Shown: positions 60,114 to 64,000 of the stretch, one piece after another
Numbering within the stretch: the first letter of the stretch is position 1
Layout: the number at the start of each line of letters is the position of its first letter
NCBI RefSeq assembly: GCF_013366925.1
Contig: NZ_JAALDK010000001.1
Coordinates: 5,578,001-5,642,000, forward strand
Length of the DNA: 64,000 nucleotides
Source: Paraburkholderia youngii
GTDB taxonomy: Bacteria; Pseudomonadota; Gammaproteobacteria; Burkholderiales; Burkholderiaceae
Reading direction: 5' to 3'
The notes under the pieces: model-generated
Database searches by the model: none
Seen by the model: only the letters and a program-made list of their open reading frames with translations
What the model was told of the DNA's origin: nothing
Made by a program: the position numbers and the translations under genes

Positions 60114-60968
60114 TCAGCCTGACTTTTCCTCATGACCGGCAGGCGATTCATGACGCGCGCGCGGCGCGGGAATCAGCGCCTCGTGCTCGCCATCGCGAAT
60201 CAGAATCAGCGGATAGCCGAACGCGCGGCTCGTCAACGCGGGCGTCAGCACGTCGCGCACCGGGCCCGCATACGCGCCGCCCGCGCCGTCGAGCAGCAAC
60301 GCATGCGTCGCGAAGCGGCGCGCGAGGTTCAGGTCATGGCAGGAGAACAGCACACTGCGCGCTATGCTGCGTCCCGGCTCGCGCGTCCATGCAACGAGCG
60401 CTTCGAGGCAGTCGATCTGGTGATGCAGGTCGAGATGCGACAACGGTTCGTCGAGCAGCAACAGCGGCGCGTCCTGGCACAGCACTGCCGCGAGCGCGAC
60501 GCGCTGACGCTCGCCGCCCGATAGCGACAGCACGTCGCGCGCCGCAAAGCCCGCGAGGCCGAGCGATTCGAGCGCCGCCTGTGCAGCCGCGCGATCTTCA
60601 TCGCGCTCCCAGCCCCAACCGCCCAGATGCGGGAAGCGATTCAGCAGCACGATGTCGAGCACGCTGGCATTGAACGCATCGGCCGCGCTTTGCGGCATCA
60701 GCGCGCGGCGCCGTGCGAGCGGCAGCGGCTGCCAGTCGGCCACGCGCACGCCATCGAGTTCGACATGGCCCGCCGCCGGATGCAACAGGCCCGCCAGCGT
60801 CGACAGCAAGGTGGTCTTGCCCGCGCCGTTCGGCCCGGCGATACACCAGACTTCGCCCGCATTGAAGGTGTGCGTGAACGCGTCGAGCAAGGTGCGCGCG
60901 CCGGCGCGCAGTGTCAGGCGCTGCGTGCTCAGCATCGAAGAGGTGGGGCTGGGTTCGGCTTGCATCAT
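60114..60968 (-). CDS. btuD: Cobalamin ABC transporter ATP-binding protein
   Basis: A 284-residue ATPase of the FecE/BtuD class. Walker A is GPNGAGKTTLLSTLAG, the signature is LSLSGGERQRVALAAVL, and Walker B is LLLLDEPLSHLDLHHQ. The switch His is in FSCHDLNLARRF. The start is taken at ATG 60968, overlapping the btuC stop (ATGA); ATG 60965 or 60935 are alternatives. The genes around it (btuC, btuB, cobT) indicate B12 or cobinamide rather than iron-siderophore as substrate. That is inference. Confidence 0.9.
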   Translation of the reverse strand: MMQAEPSPTSSMLSTQRLTLRAGARTLLDAFTHTFNAGEVWCIAGPNGAGKTTLLSTLAGLLHPAAGHVELDGVRVADWQPLPLARRRALMPQSAADAFNASVLDIVLLNRFPHLGGWGWERDEDRAAAQAALESLGLAGFAARDVLSLSGGERQRVALAAVLCQDAPLLLLDEPLSHLDLHHQIDCLEALVAWTREPGRSIARSVLFSCHDLNLARRFATHALLLDGAGGAYAGPVRDVLTPALTSRAFGYPLILIRDGEHEALIPAPRARHESPAGHEEKSG

Positions 60969-62029
60969 CGGCGGCGTTTGAGCAGCATCCACAGGAACAC
61001 CGGCACGCCGACCAGCGACGTGATCACGCCGACCGGCAATTGCGCGGGCGCAATCACGGTCCGCGCGATCAGATCCGCGCCCATCACCGCGACGCCGCCG
61101 CCGAGTGCAGCCGCCGGCAGCAGCATGCGCTGGTCGTTGCCGAACGCGAGCCGCAGCATATGCGGCACGACGAGACCGACGAAGCCGATCGTGCCCGCGG
61201 TCGTCACCGCCGCGGCTGCCGCCAGCGACGCGACCAGGTACACGCGCAAACGCAGTGGCATTACCGCGACGCCGAGCGCTTGCGCGGCTGCGTCGCCGCG
61301 CAGCAGCACGTTCAGACGCGGCGCGGCTGGCACGATCGCGAGCAACACGAGCGCGAGCGCGATCAGCGCGGTCCACGGCAGCGCGCCGCCATTGAGGTCG
61401 CCGGTCAGCCAGAACAGCATGCCGCGCAGACGGCTATCGGGCGCGAGATTGAGCAGCAGCGTGATCATCGCGCCCCACCCGGCCGCGATCACCGCGCCGG
61501 TCAGCAGCAAACGCGGCGACGTGTCCTGCGGCTCGCCGCGCCACAGTTCGCGACGCGCGAGTCCGAGCACCAGCAGGATCGACACGAACGCACCCGCGAA
61601 CGCGCTCGCATCGACGATCCACCAGGCGCCGCCCGCGATCATCGCGACCAGCGCGAAGCTGGCCGCGCCGCCCGACACGCCGAGCACGTACGGCTCGGCC
61701 AGCGGATTGCGCAGCAGCACCTGAAGCAGCGCGCCGGCGAGCGCGAGCAACGCGCCGCACGCGAAGCCTGCGAGCGCGCGCGGCAATCGCAACGTGCGCA
61801 CGATTTCGCCGGCGAGATCGTCGCTGCCCGTGGCGCCGAACGTGTGCGTTGGCACGAGCGCCGCAAGCACGCGCGACGGCGCGAGCGGCACGCTGCCGAG
61901 CACCAGCGACGCGCCGAGCAGCGCGACGGCGGCGAGCGCGAGTCCGAGCCAGATCGCGGCCGCGCGTTTCGCGTTCATCGGGCGCGGCGTTGCCATCGCG
62001 GCGGACAGCGAACCGGACGCGCGACTCAT
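60965..62029 (-). CDS. btuC: Cobalamin ABC transporter permease (FecCD family)
   Basis: A permease of about 354 residues with roughly ten helices and FecCD/BtuC signatures: RLPRALAGFACGALLALAGA, LLQVLLRNPLAEPYVLGVSG, AAVTTAGTIGFVGLVVPHML and GADLIARTVIAPAQLPVGVI. Several ATGs are possible (62047, 62029, 61996, 61978), and no SD decides; 62029 is a compromise. Its stop overlaps the btuD start by 4 bp. It begins about 40 bp after btuB. Confidence 0.88.
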   Translation of the reverse strand: MSRASGSLSAAMATPRPMNAKRAAAIWLGLALAAVALLGASLVLGSVPLAPSRVLAALVPTHTFGATGSDDLAGEIVRTLRLPRALAGFACGALLALAGALLQVLLRNPLAEPYVLGVSGGAASFALVAMIAGGAWWIVDASAFAGAFVSILLVLGLARRELWRGEPQDTSPRLLLTGAVIAAGWGAMITLLLNLAPDSRLRGMLFWLTGDLNGGALPWTALIALALVLLAIVPAAPRLNVLLRGDAAAQALGVAVMPLRLRVYLVASLAAAAAVTTAGTIGFVGLVVPHMLRLAFGNDQRMLLPAAALGGGVAVMGADLIARTVIAPAQLPVGVITSLVGVPVFLWMLLKRRR

Positions 62030-62068
62030 CCGCGTGCGCTCACGCATGCGGCCAACCCGGCGCGCGCG

Positions 62069-64000
62069 TCACTGCTGCCGCCAGCCGAGCGTGACATACG
62101 CACCGCGTCGCGGCGAGTTATACGAGTAGGCCGTCTCATAGTCCTTGTTGAACAGATTGTCGATTTGCGCGCTGACGTACCACGCCTTCGTGATGTTGTA
62201 GCGCGCCGATAGATTCACGATGCCATAACCGCCGAGCTTGCCGGTGCTGTCTGGACGCGGACCGCTGACGATCCACTCGCCCCCAACCCGCCATCCACCG
62301 ATGCTGCGATTCGCCGCGAACGACCCGAAGCGTCGCGCGCGTCGCACGAGGTCGGTACCGCTGTCGAGATCGACCGGGTTCTGCAGCGTCAATGTCGCGC
62401 GTACGTCGGTCTTGCCGACATGACCGCTCCACGATCCTTCGAGTCCCTGCACCTTCGCATGGCCGACGTTCTCCGCGAGATAGATGCCGGGGATCGTCTG
62501 CACGTAGTCGATCAGATTCGTATAGCGCGTCTGGAATGCGTTCAGACGCATCACGCCGAGCGCGTCGGTCGCGTACTGCAAACCGGCTTCGACCGAGTGA
62601 CTGCGCTCCGGCTGGATCGACGGGTTGCCGCTGATCGGATAGTACAGATCGTCGAAGCTCGGCGCGCGGAACGCATCGGAATAGCTTGCGGTTACCTTCC
62701 AGCGCGACGTGATGTCGAAACCGTAGCCGAGATAGTAACTGTTCGCTCCGCCGAAATCGGAGTACTGGTCGCGGCGTACGTTGGCCTGAATCTGGTTGCG
62801 GCCGAAGCGTGCGCTGTAGCCGGCGAAGACCGAATCGACGTGACGGTCGGGCGCGGCGAACGTGTCGGAGTCGAGAGTCTGGTCGAGATGTTCGTAGCCG
62901 AATTGCAGCTTCTGGTTCGCGGCGAGCGCGAAATCGTTCTGCCACGTGTACTGGCGATTGTCGGTATCGAAACGGTCGTTGTAGATGCCATTGGTGTTCG
63001 ATACGCTGCGGTCGTCGCCCTCGGCGAGCGTGAAGTGGGTGGTCCACCAGTCGGTCAGCTTGCCGTTCGCAAACACCGACACCTGACGCACCTTGCTATA
63101 GAGGTTGTTCAGATCGGTTGGCACGCCGTACGCATTGTCGTAGCTGTTGTTGTTGTTCGACTGGAAGTAGCTGACACCCGCATCCCACTTGTCGGTGAAC
63201 TTGTGGCGCAGCGACGCGCTGATGCTCTCGTTCAGATTGCCGTTCGCGTTCGGATTCGCGCCCGGCGCCTCGAGCGGATCGAGCGACGAAAAGCCGTCGT
63301 TCTTCGTGCGCGCGAGCGAGATGTTGAAGGTCGTGCGACCGTCCTGATCGAGCGCGCCGTTCACGCCGGCCGTTTGCGTCTGCGTGTGATAGCTGCCGTA
63401 GCCGAGCGAAAAATTGAAGCGCGGCGGATGATCGCCGCCGTCTTTCGTGAACACCTGCACGACACCGCCGATCGCGCCCGAGCCGTACAGCGCCGACACG
63501 TTGCCGTTCACGACTTCGACGTGATCGACCTGGTCGAGCGGAATCTGTGCGAGCTGAGAGGAGCCGAGACTCACCGAATCGACGCGCACGCCGTCGATCA
63601 GCAGCAGCGATTGTGTCGACGACGCGCCGCGCAGAAAGAGGCTCGTGGTCGAACCGGGGCCACCCGTGCGCGAGATTTGCGCGCCGGGTGCGAGTCGCAG
63701 CAGGCCGGGCAGATCGGTCGCGGTCGTGTCGGCGATGTCCTGCTGATCGAACTGCGTGGTCTGCGGGATCGCGTCGCGCAACGCTTGCGCTCCGCGTTGT
63801 GCGGTCACGACGATCGGCGAGAGCACGTTGCCCGATGCATCGGCGGAAGCGGGATTGGCCGCATCCGCAACGTTTGGGGCGTTCGCGGTGCTTGCATCCG
63901 CAGCGGACGATGAAGGCACAGGCTCGGCGCTTTGCGCATGCGCGACGAGCGGCAGGCTCGCGAACGCGAGCAGCGTCGCGCGGGCGATGGGGGACAACAT
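62069..64000 (-). CDS. btuB: TonB-dependent vitamin B12 receptor BtuB
   Basis: A 643-residue outer-membrane receptor. The signal peptide (MLSPIARATLLAFASLPLVA, cleavage after AHA) is followed by a low-complexity Ala/Ser/Asp segment (24-57), a TonB-box-like SPIVVTAQ, the plug (TDLPGLLRLAPGAQISRTGG; SLLLIDGVRVDS; VEVVNGNVSALYGSGAIGGV) and a 22-strand barrel ending YVTLGWRQQ. The ATG is the last codon of the window. An upstream extension is unlikely, given the signal peptide, but cannot be checked. A cobalamin riboswitch, if present, lies outside. Confidence 0.9.
   Translation of the reverse strand: MLSPIARATLLAFASLPLVAHAQSAEPVPSSSAADASTANAPNVADAANPASADASGNVLSPIVVTAQRGAQALRDAIPQTTQFDQQDIADTTATDLPGLLRLAPGAQISRTGGPGSTTSLFLRGASSTQSLLLIDGVRVDSVSLGSSQLAQIPLDQVDHVEVVNGNVSALYGSGAIGGVVQVFTKDGGDHPPRFNFSLGYGSYHTQTQTAGVNGALDQDGRTTFNISLARTKNDGFSSLDPLEAPGANPNANGNLNESISASLRHKFTDKWDAGVSYFQSNNNNSYDNAYGVPTDLNNLYSKVRQVSVFANGKLTDWWTTHFTLAEGDDRSVSNTNGIYNDRFDTDNRQYTWQNDFALAANQKLQFGYEHLDQTLDSDTFAAPDRHVDSVFAGYSARFGRNQIQANVRRDQYSDFGGANSYYLGYGFDITSRWKVTASYSDAFRAPSFDDLYYPISGNPSIQPERSHSVEAGLQYATDALGVMRLNAFQTRYTNLIDYVQTIPGIYLAENVGHAKVQGLEGSWSGHVGKTDVRATLTLQNPVDLDSGTDLVRRARRFGSFAANRSIGGWRVGGEWIVSGPRPDSTGKLGGYGIVNLSARYNITKAWYVSAQIDNLFNKDYETAYSYNSPRRGAYVTLGWRQQ

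Overview
The window is chromosomal DNA of a high-GC betaproteobacterium, very probably Burkholderia or Paraburkholderia. The evidence is the codon bias (G/C third positions, with long spurious antisense ORFs), the gene orders trxB/ftsK/lolA/rarA/serS and mrp/metG, and a glucokinase fused to a HexR-type regulator beside zwf and pgl. About 54 protein genes and one tRNA are supported. I see no insertion sequence, prophage, CRISPR array or rRNA.

Layout. 1-2.2 kb: the start of waaC (heptosyltransferase I), a ClC chloride channel and a small exported repeat protein. 2.4-4.5 kb: the minCDE division-site operon. 4.7-6.1 kb: an acetyltransferase and a methionine aminopeptidase. 6.6-8.2 kb: a Tat-type lipoprotein glycosidase, followed by an AT-rich gene-free stretch up to tRNA-Ser(CGA). 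9.2-17.7 kb: serS, rarA, a cytX-like transporter with two small AT-rich genes, lolA and ftsK. 18.1-21.9 kb: trxB, an Smr protein, a GST and a LysR regulator. 22-31.3 kb: a sugar ABC transporter (gtsABCD) divergent from zwf-pgl-glk/hexR. The two promoters overlap head to head around one perfect HexR palindrome, so uptake and the entry to the Entner-Doudoroff pathway are probably controlled together by the fused regulator. 31.5-36.8 kb: a bestrophin gene with a 1-base frameshift, an LprI-like protein, an Orn/Lys/Arg decarboxylase, dcd and a SodC-like lipoprotein lacking most metal ligands. 37-41.6 kb: mrp, an OmpA-type lipoprotein, a probable small RNA and metG. 41.7-47.9 kb: tamA-tamB, outer-membrane assembly. 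48.2-52.2 kb: a DUF3460 protein, scpA, panC, panD, an orphan ParA and a thioesterase. 52.3-64 kb: late cobalamin synthesis and uptake (cobQ; cobU-cbiB-cobD-btuF; btuB-btuC-btuD-cobT-cobS-cobC), covering side-chain addition, nucleotide-loop assembly and B12 import.

Most of the window is ordinary core genome. The items most worth a second look are the CU-rich small-RNA-like element before metG, an intrinsic terminator that runs directly into the ribosome binding site of the decarboxylase gene, the shared HexR control region, the degenerate SodC-like lipoprotein, and the duplicated-domain glycosidase lipoprotein with two palindromes in its leader.
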